From Pseudomonas sp. Irchel 3H7 (lineage in GTDB: Bacteria; Pseudomonadota; Gammaproteobacteria; Pseudomonadales; Pseudomonadaceae): 64,000 nucleotides of DNA. Below, piece by piece: positions 20,818 to 29,701 of this stretch (within the stretch, counting starts at the first letter, position 1; each line of letters opens with the position of its first letter). The notes under the pieces are model-generated. The model had not been told where the DNA came from, made no database searches, and was given only the letters and a program-made list of their open reading frames with translations. The stretch is from contig NZ_FYEA01000010.1 in assembly GCF_900187605.1 (NCBI RefSeq), positions 248,001-312,000 on the forward strand. Direction: 5' to 3'. Both the position numbers and the translations under genes were made by a program.

Positions 20818-22146
20818 TTATGAGGATGTCGAGGATTCGTCGGAAGGATGCGCAGGCGGCTGCACAGGATGTACCTCGCGCCCCCGCAACGCAGCGCCCA
20901 CATACCCAAACGCACGCTTGCTCACCGCATAAATGCTGTGCCAACCCGGCGGTGCCGGCTCGATGGCGGCATGCAACGCCCGCGCATAATCGAGCACCAG
21001 TCCGGGCGTCCACGCCATCGCCTCTGCCCGTTTGCGCACTTGCGCGGCAACCCAGAACTCGGGGCTGAAAATGACCCGGGCGAAATCCAGCATGCTCGAA
21101 TGCCCCCGGTTCATCGCCCCTTCCAAGGCCGCTTCGAGGCTATGAGCGACGGCGCTGGAACAATTGCGACTGGTCAGGTTGTACGTGCTGTTCTGCCGAT
21201 ACGCAGTCCAGAACGCATGCAAACGCCGGGCGTCGTAGTGGGCAAAACTGACCTGCACCGAAGACGGACACCAGTCAGCCACCTCCCCCGCATAATCCGG
21301 CAAAAACCTGCCGGCAACATCGTTGTTCGGCGTCGCCCGCAGCAGTCGCACAAAATCCCCCGCCGAACGATCGATGTCGTCCTGCGGGTAATGGCTGATG
21401 TAAATGTCCGGGCCACATTCCAGTGCCGCGTGACCGGCGGAGATCACGCCATTGATGTCGACCGCCGCGATGTAGCGGTTGAGCAGACGATTGCGCACTA
21501 AGGTGTCGTCGACGGTGCCACTGGGGGTCCAGACGTGAATCACCATCGCGTCGCTGCTGGTCGGCGCACTCACTGCAGCAGGACTCGTCAGCGGCAGCTG
21601 GTTTTTGAAGCGTACGGCTTGCCGCAACAAGGCGCAACCGGTCAGGAAAAGGCTCATGCCAATGCAAAACGGCACCGTGCCCTTATACAGCGTCGGATAC
21701 GGCTCGAGGATAAACACGCCAAAGCCGATTTCGAACAACCCCGCCAGCAACGACACCTGCCAACCGACAAAGCGCACCACCAGCGCCGCCGCCAACCGAA
21801 AGCCGCCATCGAGCAGAAAAGCCCCACCAAACAGCACCGCCAGAATCAGCCCGGCGGCATGTTGCCGGTCGACGATCAGCAGCCCCAGCAAGAGAAAAGC
21901 CAGTCCGCGCGCTCTGCGCAGGGCCGCAGCAGTTCCGGCTTGCGGTGCCGGCACCAGCAGCAGGATCAGCGCTTCGAGCAGCAACAGATAGCCGAAGAGA
22001 TGCAGCGGGAAATACAGCACGCCGTCCAGCGCATCAATGAAGATGCCCACACCGGCCGCGCCCCAGACGATGCCCGTCAGCGCCAGCGCGGACCAACGCT
22101 TGCGGACGAATTCGTGACCGAGCAAGACCATACTCAAGCGGATCAT
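20818..22146 (-). CDS. HdeD-like membrane protein fused to a papain-like (NlpC/P60-type) domain
   Basis: A 442-residue protein with two parts. Residues ~15-175 hold about six membrane segments resembling the HdeD/DUF308 family of inner-membrane proteins. Residues ~200-380 form a soluble domain with SAGHAALEC (His239) followed by a NLTSRNCSSAVAHSLE block (Cys329), the His-before-Cys order of circularly permuted papain-like hydrolases. The start at 22146 (MIRLSMVLL) was chosen because earlier codons give a non-hydrophobic, Cys-rich leader without a ribosome site. The function is unknown; a membrane-tethered hydrolase or acyltransferase is an inference. tamB lies upstream on the same strand, 118 bp away. 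Confidence 0.7.
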   Translation of the reverse strand: MIRLSMVLLGHEFVRKRWSALALTGIVWGAAGVGIFIDALDGVLYFPLHLFGYLLLLEALILLLVPAPQAGTAAALRRARGLAFLLLGLLIVDRQHAAGLILAVLFGGAFLLDGGFRLAAALVVRFVGWQVSLLAGLFEIGFGVFILEPYPTLYKGTVPFCIGMSLFLTGCALLRQAVRFKNQLPLTSPAAVSAPTSSDAMVIHVWTPSGTVDDTLVRNRLLNRYIAAVDINGVISAGHAALECGPDIYISHYPQDDIDRSAGDFVRLLRATPNNDVAGRFLPDYAGEVADWCPSSVQVSFAHYDARRLHAFWTAYRQNSTYNLTSRNCSSAVAHSLEAALEGAMNRGHSSMLDFARVIFSPEFWVAAQVRKRAEAMAWTPGLVLDYARALHAAIEPAPPGWHSIYAVSKRAFGYVGAALRGREVHPVQPPAHPSDESSTSS

Positions 22147-22264
22147 AGGCGTCTCTGTTGTTTTCGGGCAGCCGCCAATCGCGCAGCATTCAAGTAGCGC
22201 TGAGTCTAATTCATTCTGCAAAAGCCGGATCGCAGCGACGCGACCCGGCCATGGGAAACGCGCG

Positions 22265-25200
22265 TTAGAAATCGCGTTTGTAGAAGATATCCAGCGAACT
22301 GGCGACGCCACTCGCCGCTTCGACATAAACCTTCTTGCTCAGCTTGTAGCGCAGCGCAATGGTGCTGGCCGGTTCAAACACGCCCACGCCATAACGCAAA
22401 CTGAGCTTCTCGGTAATATTGCCGCTAGCCACAACACTGGTGGCATCGCCGCTGCCCGCCGTGTCGAGCTGGAAGTCCTGAATCCCCAGATCCTTGGCCA
22501 GACTGCTGGTGACCCCGGAACTGCCCATCAAGCCCAGACCCAACGCCGCTTGAGCGAGCATGTTGTTGTCTTCGCCGTTGGTGCTCAGCGGTCGGCCGAG
22601 GACCAGATAGGAAAGCGCCTGCTCCTGGCTCATCGCCGGCTCGGAGAAGATCTGTGTGGTCGGCTGCTCGGCGCTGCCGCTCAGGCGAATACCGGCGATC
22701 ACGTCGTCGGTCTGGCGAATCGCTTCGATGTCCAGATACGGCTGATCGAGGGGGCCGGCGAACAACAGACGTGCACGGCGCACTTGCAGGCGCTGGCCGT
22801 AGGCACTGTAGCGGCCGTCGTTGAGCCACAACTCGCCACGGGTGTCCATGTTGTCGCCGATGTGCACATGACCTTGCACATTGGCGGTCAGGCCGAAACC
22901 GGCGAAGGCCAGTTTGTCTTCGCCGACCACCACGTCGATGTCCATTTTCATCGCCAGCGGTGGTTTGCCCTCTTCGGTCTGCGCACCGACGATGATCGTG
23001 TCATCGGAGACTTTCACCGTGGATGGCGGCAGCTCTCGCACGGTGATTTCGCCTCTGGGCACCTGCACTTTGCCAGCGATTTTCAGCTCGTCGCCGGCCA
23101 TGGAAATCTTCAGGTCCGGCGCGACTTCCAGCTTGGCGTACGGCTCGACGGTGACCGGCAATTGCGTGCCTTTCAACGCCAGATCGACCACCAGCGCCTG
23201 ACCCCAGGCGACGTTACCGTTGAGGCTGCCCTGCCCGCTCTTGCCGCTTTTCCAGCCGCCGTCGAGGCGTACCGATTCGCCGGCAATCAGGGCGGTGAGT
23301 TGCAGGTTCTGCAGCTCCATCGGCAACTCGGCGCCGGACACTTCGCCGTCGCTGAGTTGCACGGTGCCGTTGACCAGCGGCGCCAGCAGTCCGCCGGAAA
23401 TCGTGCCGCTGCCATTCAGGCGTCCGGTGAGTTTTTCGACCATCGGCACAAACGGCCGCGCCACCGACAGATCCAGCCCACTCAGACGGAACGAGCCGCT
23501 TAGCGGTTTGTTTTTCGGCAGTGGATTGAGCTGCGCTTGCACCAGCAACTCGCCGAGTTTGCCGCCAACGAAATTCAGTTCGGTGTCGACGCGCTTGGGC
23601 GTGAGTTTGCTGGTGAGTTTCAGCGTCTGGTACGGGAAGTCCAGCCACTGATCCTTTTCCTTCATGCGCAAGGTGCCGCCACTGGCATCAACGCTGACCA
23701 CGCCGTTGGGGCCGCTGGCCGGCAGATCCAATTGCAGATCGGCGTTGAGCTTGCCCTTCCAGGCAAAGTCTTTCGGCAACCATTGCGCGAGGCTTTCGAT
23801 CGGGAATTGCTTGAGGTGATAGCGCAGTTTCGGTTCCGGCATCAGGCGCTGATCTTCACCGCACAGGCTGGCATTACCGGACATCCAGCAATGCGCGCCG
23901 AAGTTGATTTTGCCGTCAGCCAAGCGTTCGAGTTTTGCCGGATTCTGCAGTTTCCAGTCCTGGCCACCGGCCTGAATGTCGCCGCTGGCTAAACGCCCGC
24001 GCCAGTTGCCCTTGTCCAGATTGCCATCCAGACCGAGGGCCAGTTTCAGTTTCGGCCCGATCAAATCGAGGTTGAGTTTCTGGTTCTTGATGTCGCCTTG
24101 GGCGCTGGCGGTCAGCGTGCCCAGCGAGGTGTCGCCGGCCTGAATGCCCGCGCCTTTCACATCGATTTTCGCCCGCTGTGCGCTGTCGAGGGTCGCATCG
24201 AGGTTGAGGCTTTGCAGGCGATTGTCCTGGAAGACCAGTTGCGAACCTTGCAGGTCGAGTTTGCCCTGCGGCGCCTTCAACGTACCGGCGACGTTGACCT
24301 GACCGTTGACCTGCCCGCGCAGTTGCGGCCAGAGCTGAGCCAGGCGCGACAGCTTAATGTCGATCTGCCCGGTGAGTTTCTGTTGCAGGCTGCCCTTGCC
24401 GTGGATGCTGTTGTCACCGAGGCGGATTTGCAGGGCATTCAGGTTCCACTGCTCACCCGCGCCGTCAGCCTTGGCCTGGAGAATCGCCGGTTGGCCACGC
24501 AGTTTGCCTTTCAAGTCGAGATCGGCGGTGAGGCTCAGCCGTTCATTCTTCATTTCGCCTTGGCTTTTCAGTGGCCCGGCCAAAGTGCCCGGCAACTCGG
24601 CGACCCAGTACGCCGGGTTGAGTGCTGACAACTCCAGTGCGGTGTCCCAGGCGATGCCGTCGGCGAACTGCACATTCACATGGCCTTCAGCCTTGCCCTG
24701 CCCGGCTTGCATTTTCAGTTGCGGTAAAGCGATCTGTTTAAGACTGCCGCTGAACGGACTGCTCAGGGTAAACGCGCCCGCCGGGCCATCCAGTGCGGCG
24801 GCGAAGTTACCGAGATATTGGCCGTCGGTGTAGGAGACTTCACCAGTGAACGTACGCAAGGCGACTTGTGGCTCGTCGATTTCGTTATAGAGCCGGTGCC
24901 ACGGAAAATCCTGCCAGTTGATATTGGCTTGCGCGCTGAGGCCTTTGCTCCAGTCGACACTGCCGGTGAGCTTGAGGCTTTGTTTATCGTTGGCCGTCAG
25001 GTCGAGGCCGGCAATCTGCGCGCCGCTGGCGTCGACTTTGCCTTTGAGCAACAGCGCCACCGGGCCTTTGTCGGCGGGCAGCGTGGCGTTGCCGTTGAGC
25101 TGGTAGCCGTTTTTCAGGTCGCCTTCGCCGGTCAACACCAGTTGATTGAGTTGCAGAGTGTCCGGTAAATCAGCGCTCGGTTTGAACGCCTCGGAGGTGA

Positions 25201-25939
25201 TGCGCACTTTCGCCGGCAGGTTTTCAACCAGCGGTTGCAGTTCGCCGCTCAACTGGCCGTCGAGGTAACCACGGCTGTCGGCGTGCAGGTTGAGGGTTTT
25301 CAACAGGTCGCCGTCGACTTTCAACGCCAATGTCCACGGTCCCGTGCCGGGAGATGGCAACGTCAGGTCACCGGCGATGTTCAGCGGCCAGTTGCCGGTC
25401 GGCGCGAGTGTGCCGGACAGGTTCAGGCTGAGGTCGTCGCGCTGCAATTTCACGCTGTCGATCTGCATGCCCTGAGCGGTCCAGTGCGCCGCCAGTTGCA
25501 AGCCCTTGAGCTGTTCGCTGCCGTTGAACAACAGGCTGCCGACCTGCACGTCGCCCAGTTCGATGGCCACCGGCAATTGCAGATCCGGTAGTTTGATCGG
25601 GCCGCTCTCGGAGGTTTCTTCGCTCGGCGGGAATTGCAAAATGACCTGATCGGCCTTGAGCTTTTCGATGCACAGGGTCATACGGGTCAGGCACAGCGGT
25701 GACCAGGCGAAGATTGCCTTGTTCAGTTCGACACGGCTGCTGTCCTGCTGCCACAGCAGATGATCGGCACTCCATTGTCCGCCGAGGCGTCCCTGGAAAT
25801 TCTCCACTGTCAGACCCGGTACGAGGCCCAACACCCAGCGGCTGCCGGCCGCCGTGCCGAGTACGGCGGTGACACTCAATACAATCAACAACACCAGCGC
25901 CAACAACGCCAGCGCCGTAATTTTCAAACCACGCTTCAC
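22265..25939 (-). CDS. tamB: Translocation and assembly module protein TamB
   Basis: A 1224-residue AsmA-like/DUF490 protein, inner-membrane anchored by an N-terminal segment (LKITALALLALVLLIVLS) and spanning the periplasm as a beta-rich groove. It ends with the conserved TamB C-terminal domain (LSKKVYVEAASGVASSLDIF near the end). It works with TamA in envelope biogenesis and outer-membrane lipid or protein transport. Its start overlaps the tamA stop by 4 nt. Confidence 0.95.
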   Translation of the reverse strand: MKRGLKITALALLALVLLIVLSVTAVLGTAAGSRWVLGLVPGLTVENFQGRLGGQWSADHLLWQQDSSRVELNKAIFAWSPLCLTRMTLCIEKLKADQVILQFPPSEETSESGPIKLPDLQLPVAIELGDVQVGSLLFNGSEQLKGLQLAAHWTAQGMQIDSVKLQRDDLSLNLSGTLAPTGNWPLNIAGDLTLPSPGTGPWTLALKVDGDLLKTLNLHADSRGYLDGQLSGELQPLVENLPAKVRITSEAFKPSADLPDTLQLNQLVLTGEGDLKNGYQLNGNATLPADKGPVALLLKGKVDASGAQIAGLDLTANDKQSLKLTGSVDWSKGLSAQANINWQDFPWHRLYNEIDEPQVALRTFTGEVSYTDGQYLGNFAAALDGPAGAFTLSSPFSGSLKQIALPQLKMQAGQGKAEGHVNVQFADGIAWDTALELSALNPAYWVAELPGTLAGPLKSQGEMKNERLSLTADLDLKGKLRGQPAILQAKADGAGEQWNLNALQIRLGDNSIHGKGSLQQKLTGQIDIKLSRLAQLWPQLRGQVNGQVNVAGTLKAPQGKLDLQGSQLVFQDNRLQSLNLDATLDSAQRAKIDVKGAGIQAGDTSLGTLTASAQGDIKNQKLNLDLIGPKLKLALGLDGNLDKGNWRGRLASGDIQAGGQDWKLQNPAKLERLADGKINFGAHCWMSGNASLCGEDQRLMPEPKLRYHLKQFPIESLAQWLPKDFAWKGKLNADLQLDLPASGPNGVVSVDASGGTLRMKEKDQWLDFPYQTLKLTSKLTPKRVDTELNFVGGKLGELLVQAQLNPLPKNKPLSGSFRLSGLDLSVARPFVPMVEKLTGRLNGSGTISGGLLAPLVNGTVQLSDGEVSGAELPMELQNLQLTALIAGESVRLDGGWKSGKSGQGSLNGNVAWGQALVVDLALKGTQLPVTVEPYAKLEVAPDLKISMAGDELKIAGKVQVPRGEITVRELPPSTVKVSDDTIIVGAQTEEGKPPLAMKMDIDVVVGEDKLAFAGFGLTANVQGHVHIGDNMDTRGELWLNDGRYSAYGQRLQVRRARLLFAGPLDQPYLDIEAIRQTDDVIAGIRLSGSAEQPTTQIFSEPAMSQEQALSYLVLGRPLSTNGEDNNMLAQAALGLGLMGSSGVTSSLAKDLGIQDFQLDTAGSGDATSVVASGNITEKLSLRYGVGVFEPASTIALRYKLSKKVYVEAASGVASSLDIFYKRDF

Positions 25940-27663
25940 AGCTCAGGCCCCATGGAAAAGTGCAGCCGGATGCCGCCATCGTCGTCGAGTGCGTGGGCCA
26001 GGTCGAGGCGGATCGGCCCGACCGGCGAGACCCAGCGCACACCAATACCGACCCCGGTCTTGAGGTTCGGCAGTTCGAGTTTGTTGAAAGAGTTGCCCTG
26101 GTCGACGAAAGTCGCGACGCGCCATTTCTCGGCGATCGAGTATTGATACTCGACGCTGCCGGCGACCATGTAACGCCCGCCGATCCGGTCACCGTCGGAG
26201 TTTTTCGGCGACAGACTCTGGTAATCGTAACCGCGCACGCTCTGATCGCCACCGGCGAAGAAGCGCAGCGACGGCGGCACCGAGTTGTAGCCGTTGGTGG
26301 CGCTGCCGCCGACCTGCACACGACCAAGGAAGCGGTGTTTGTCGAATACCGTGGTCAGGCCTTTGACCAGCGCGGTGCCATATAAAAGGTTGTTGTCCGA
26401 GCCGAGGCCTTCCTTCGCCACTTTGCTCTCGAAGCTCAGGCGATAGCCGTTGTGCGGGTCGATACGGTTGTCGCTTTTCAGGTACGAGTAGCTGATGCCG
26501 GGCATCAGCAAAGTACTCAGGCCCGAATCGTCGCCGAGTTCATATTCTTCGCGCTGCCATTTCAGCGAGATCACCCGCTGCCAGCCGCTCGGCAATTTGC
26601 TGTGCCATTCCGGGCCAAAGGTCAGCAGCTTGCTCAGCGTATCGGAGCCGTCGATGTCTTCGAATTGATAGCCACCGGCCCAGCGCAGTTTGTCGGTCAG
26701 TGGCGGGTCGAGCGGGATGTCGTAGAACAAGCCGACGTTTTGCCGTGGCGCCGAGAGTTCGGCTTCCCAACCATAGCTGTCGCCTTGCGGGTTGACCCAG
26801 TGGCGGGTCCAGTTGGCTTTGATGCGCGGGCCGACGTCAGTCGAATAACCGAGGCCCAAGCCCATGGTCCGTGGCTTGCGCGTGTCGAGTTTGACCTCCA
26901 CCGGGATCACGTCATTTTTCGCCGTGGTCGGTGCGGCATCGACGCGCACGCCTTCGAAATAGCCGCTCGATTGCAGATCGCGGTTCAGCTCGGCGATCAG
27001 CTCGGAGTCGTACGGTTCGCCTTCCTTGAACGGCACCATGCGTTGCAGCAGGTCTTCGTCGAACGGCGTGTCACCTTCGAATTTGACTTTGCCCAGCGCA
27101 TAACGCGGGCCGCTGTCGTAGATCAGTTCGATGTCGGCCACCCCGGCGCGCGGGTCGACCATGAGTTTTTGACTGGTGAAATGGCCACTGAAGAAACCGA
27201 AGCGTGAAGCCTGATTCTGAATAAGTCTTTTGGCGTCTTCGTAACGCCCATGGTTGAGCACCGCACCGGACTTGAGCGCGTCGCTTTTCGGTACACGAAA
27301 GGATTTGAGGGAGGCAGCCGGGCCGTCGACACGAATGGTGACGTTGCGCAGGTGAATAGGCTCGCCGGGATCGATGTTCAACACCAAGCGCGGCTTGTCG
27401 CCGCCCTTGACGTCACTTTCAATCTGCGGCTGGTAGTAGCCCAACGCCTGGGCCGCCTTGCGCGCCTGCTCTTCGGCACCGCGACTGAAGCGCTGCAGGG
27501 CTTCTTCGTCACGGTCGCCGAGACTGCCGATATAGCCTTCTATATTGGCCTTGAGTTCATCGTTGGACGGTTTGATCCGCACATCCAATTCACTTTGCGC
27601 CAGCGCCGCGCAGCTGGTTAACAGCATGAGCACGCCACTGGTAAATCTTCCTGGAAACTTCAT
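25936..27663 (-). CDS. tamA: Translocation and assembly module protein TamA (Omp85 family)
   Basis: A 575-residue outer-membrane protein with a signal peptide (KFPGRFTSGVLMLLTSCAALAQ), three POTRA-like repeats (roughly residues 25-260) and a C-terminal 16-strand Omp85 barrel. The barrel signature RGYDYQSLSP (around residue 483) and a C-terminal Leu fit the family. The start at 27663 (MKFPGRF) is preferred because upstream codons add a non-signal stretch. It is paired with tamB. Confidence 0.95.
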   Translation of the reverse strand: MKFPGRFTSGVLMLLTSCAALAQSELDVRIKPSNDELKANIEGYIGSLGDRDEEALQRFSRGAEEQARKAAQALGYYQPQIESDVKGGDKPRLVLNIDPGEPIHLRNVTIRVDGPAASLKSFRVPKSDALKSGAVLNHGRYEDAKRLIQNQASRFGFFSGHFTSQKLMVDPRAGVADIELIYDSGPRYALGKVKFEGDTPFDEDLLQRMVPFKEGEPYDSELIAELNRDLQSSGYFEGVRVDAAPTTAKNDVIPVEVKLDTRKPRTMGLGLGYSTDVGPRIKANWTRHWVNPQGDSYGWEAELSAPRQNVGLFYDIPLDPPLTDKLRWAGGYQFEDIDGSDTLSKLLTFGPEWHSKLPSGWQRVISLKWQREEYELGDDSGLSTLLMPGISYSYLKSDNRIDPHNGYRLSFESKVAKEGLGSDNNLLYGTALVKGLTTVFDKHRFLGRVQVGGSATNGYNSVPPSLRFFAGGDQSVRGYDYQSLSPKNSDGDRIGGRYMVAGSVEYQYSIAEKWRVATFVDQGNSFNKLELPNLKTGVGIGVRWVSPVGPIRLDLAHALDDDGGIRLHFSMGPEL

Positions 27664-27729
27664 AGGCGCGGATGCTATCACGGGCTTGGGAGCGTGATAG
27701 AACAGGAAATTTCCCAAGAAGTTCGATTG

Positions 27730-28380
27730 TTATGCTGTTGCAGTTTGTAACACCTGCGGGTTGGCGTGGAAAAATACGTGTTCGCGCACCGGTCCGACGG
27801 CAACCTCGCCGATCTCCTCGTAACCCTGCCTTTTATAGAATTCCAGATAACGCGGGTTGCCGGTGTCGAGCACCACACCTTGCGAGGTTTCGTCGACCGC
27901 GCACCAGTTGTGTACCGCCGTCAGCAATTGCTCGCCGAAATGTTTGCCCTGGAACTGCGGGTGAATCCCCAGCAGCGGCAGCATGTGCACGGAATCGCTG
28001 GGCACGCAGGCGGCAACGGCATCGTGGTATTCAAGGTAGCGGCGGGTGCAGCGGAAACCGGTGCTGAGCACCATGCGCAGGCGCCACGCCCAGCTTTCGG
28101 TGATGCCCAAACGGCGTTGCGGTGGCGCGATCAGGGCGATGCCGATCAGGCGGTCGTTGACCAGCAGGCCGATGGCCGGCAGATCCTGCAGAAAGTGTTG
28201 TTTGACCAGTTCGCGCACCGTTGCCCGCACGCGCTGTTCGTAGCCGGGGCGCTCAGCTTCGAACAGGTAGCCGAAGGTCGGTTCGTGGCGATAGGCCTGA
28301 TAAAGCAGCGAGCGGGCTTCGCGCGAGTAGCCGCGGTCGAGCATATGAATGTCGGCGATGGCGGTCTGGGTTTCAGGCAT
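27730..28380 (-). CDS. GNAT-family N-acetyltransferase
   Basis: A 216-residue protein with the GNAT acetyl-CoA-binding motif A region (LGIHPQFQGKHFGEQLLTAV, about residues 140-159) and the motif B region LDTGNPRYLEFYKRQGYEEIG. The substrate is not predictable. It stands 66 nt upstream of tamA on the same strand and could share its transcript. Confidence 0.85.
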   Translation of the reverse strand: MPETQTAIADIHMLDRGYSREARSLLYQAYRHEPTFGYLFEAERPGYEQRVRATVRELVKQHFLQDLPAIGLLVNDRLIGIALIAPPQRRLGITESWAWRLRMVLSTGFRCTRRYLEYHDAVAACVPSDSVHMLPLLGIHPQFQGKHFGEQLLTAVHNWCAVDETSQGVVLDTGNPRYLEFYKRQGYEEIGEVAVGPVREHVFFHANPQVLQTATA

Positions 28381-28500
28381 GACGGTGATTCTCCCCGGGC
28401 GCGTTCAAATGGCGGCGCTCTTGTTGGTACGAACCTTTTGGCAGTGACACAGTTCCCCACAGGTATAGACCAACTCGGGATCTTCATCGACCGGGTTGGC

Positions 28501-28600
28501 CCCATCGCCGGCAAGCCAGCTCCCAAAGGTTTCTCTGGTGTACATGAATGTTATGAACGACGCGGACATTGTGGGAGCTGGCTTGCCAGCGATGGGGCCC
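28501..28600. repeat. REPIN upstream of xthA
   Basis: Inverted REP pair CATCGCCGGCAAGCCAGCTC and GAGCTGGCTTGCCAGCGATG, separated by about 50 bp, in the 320-bp gap between the divergent GNAT and xthA genes. Confidence 0.88.
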
Positions 28601-28700
28601 TCCGAGGCAACACATGTCCCACAGGCCAAAATGATTTCTCCCACACTGGCCCCCATCCCACATGTCAGCTAGCATCGCCCTTTTGCCAGGACTGCCGACC

Positions 28701-29513
28701 ATGAAGATCGTTTCCTTCAACATCAACGGACTGCGCGCCCGTCCGCATCAGCTGGCAGCGCTGATCGAAAAACATCAGCCGGACGTCATCGGCCTGCAGG
28801 AAACCAAAGTCCACGACGACCAGTTCCCGCTCGAAGAAGTCCGCGCCCTCGGCTACCACGTGTACTTCCATGGCCAGAAAGGCCATTACGGCGTGGCAAT
28901 GCTCTCGCGTCAGGAACCGATCGCCATCCACAAAGGCTTCGCCACCGACGAAGAAGACGCCCAGCGCCGCTTTATCTGGGGCACCTTCGCCGACGCCAAT
29001 GGCGTGCCGGTGACCATCATGAACGGCTATTTTCCACAGGGCGAAAGCCGCGACCACCCGACCAAATTCCCGGCCAAGCAGCGTTTCTACAGCGATCTGC
29101 AAACGCTACTGGAAAGCCAGTTCCACAACGAGCAGCCGCTGGTGGTGATGGGCGATGTGAACATTTCCCCGGAAGACTGCGACATCGGCATCGGCCCGGA
29201 CAACATGAAGCGCTGGCTGAAAACCGGTAAATGCAGCTTCCTGCCGGAAGAGCGCGAGTGGATGGCGCGCCTGAAAAATTGGGGTTTGACCGACAGCTAT
29301 CGCCACTTGAACCCGGACGTGACCGACATGTTCAGCTGGTTCGATTACCGCAGCCGTGGATTTGAGGATGAGCCGAAGCGTGGCCTGCGCATTGACGTGA
29401 TTCTGGCGTCGCATGGTTTGTTGCCACGGGTGAAGGCCGCCGGTGTTGACTATGAATTGCGCGGGATGGAAAAACCGTCCGATCATGCGCCGATCTGGCT
29501 TGAGCTCAGCTGA
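28701..29513 (+). CDS. xthA: Exodeoxyribonuclease III
   Basis: A 270-residue Mg-dependent AP endonuclease and 3'-exonuclease of base-excision repair in the cytoplasm. Family motifs are all visible: MKIVSFNINGLRAR, LQETK (catalytic Glu), GDVNISPEDCDIG and the C-terminal PSDHAPIWLEL (catalytic His). The start at 28701 gives the normal N-terminus; an in-frame ATG 39 nt earlier would add a non-homologous extension. Confidence 0.96.
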   Translation: MKIVSFNINGLRARPHQLAALIEKHQPDVIGLQETKVHDDQFPLEEVRALGYHVYFHGQKGHYGVAMLSRQEPIAIHKGFATDEEDAQRRFIWGTFADANGVPVTIMNGYFPQGESRDHPTKFPAKQRFYSDLQTLLESQFHNEQPLVVMGDVNISPEDCDIGIGPDNMKRWLKTGKCSFLPEEREWMARLKNWGLTDSYRHLNPDVTDMFSWFDYRSRGFEDEPKRGLRIDVILASHGLLPRVKAAGVDYELRGMEKPSDHAPIWLELS

Positions 29514-29533
29514 TCCCCAGCCTTACGCAATAC

Positions 29534-29624
29534 CTGTAGGAGTGAGCCTGCTCGCGATAGCGGTGAATCAGACGACATAAATGTTGACCGGTACAACGCT
29601 ATCGCGAACAGGCTCACTCCTACA
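29534..29624. repeat. REPIN between xthA and the PstS-OmpA gene
   Basis: Inverted REP pair (TGTAGGAGTGAGCCTGCTCG ... CAGGCTCACTCCTACA) around a 40-bp spacer. Confidence 0.88.
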
Positions 29625-29701
29625 TTGAATCGGTGTCATCTTTCGGTCATGCGCCTGACTTAATCTCCCCGGCAATCCCCTTGGCTTGATTCGGTGCCGG
29701 C

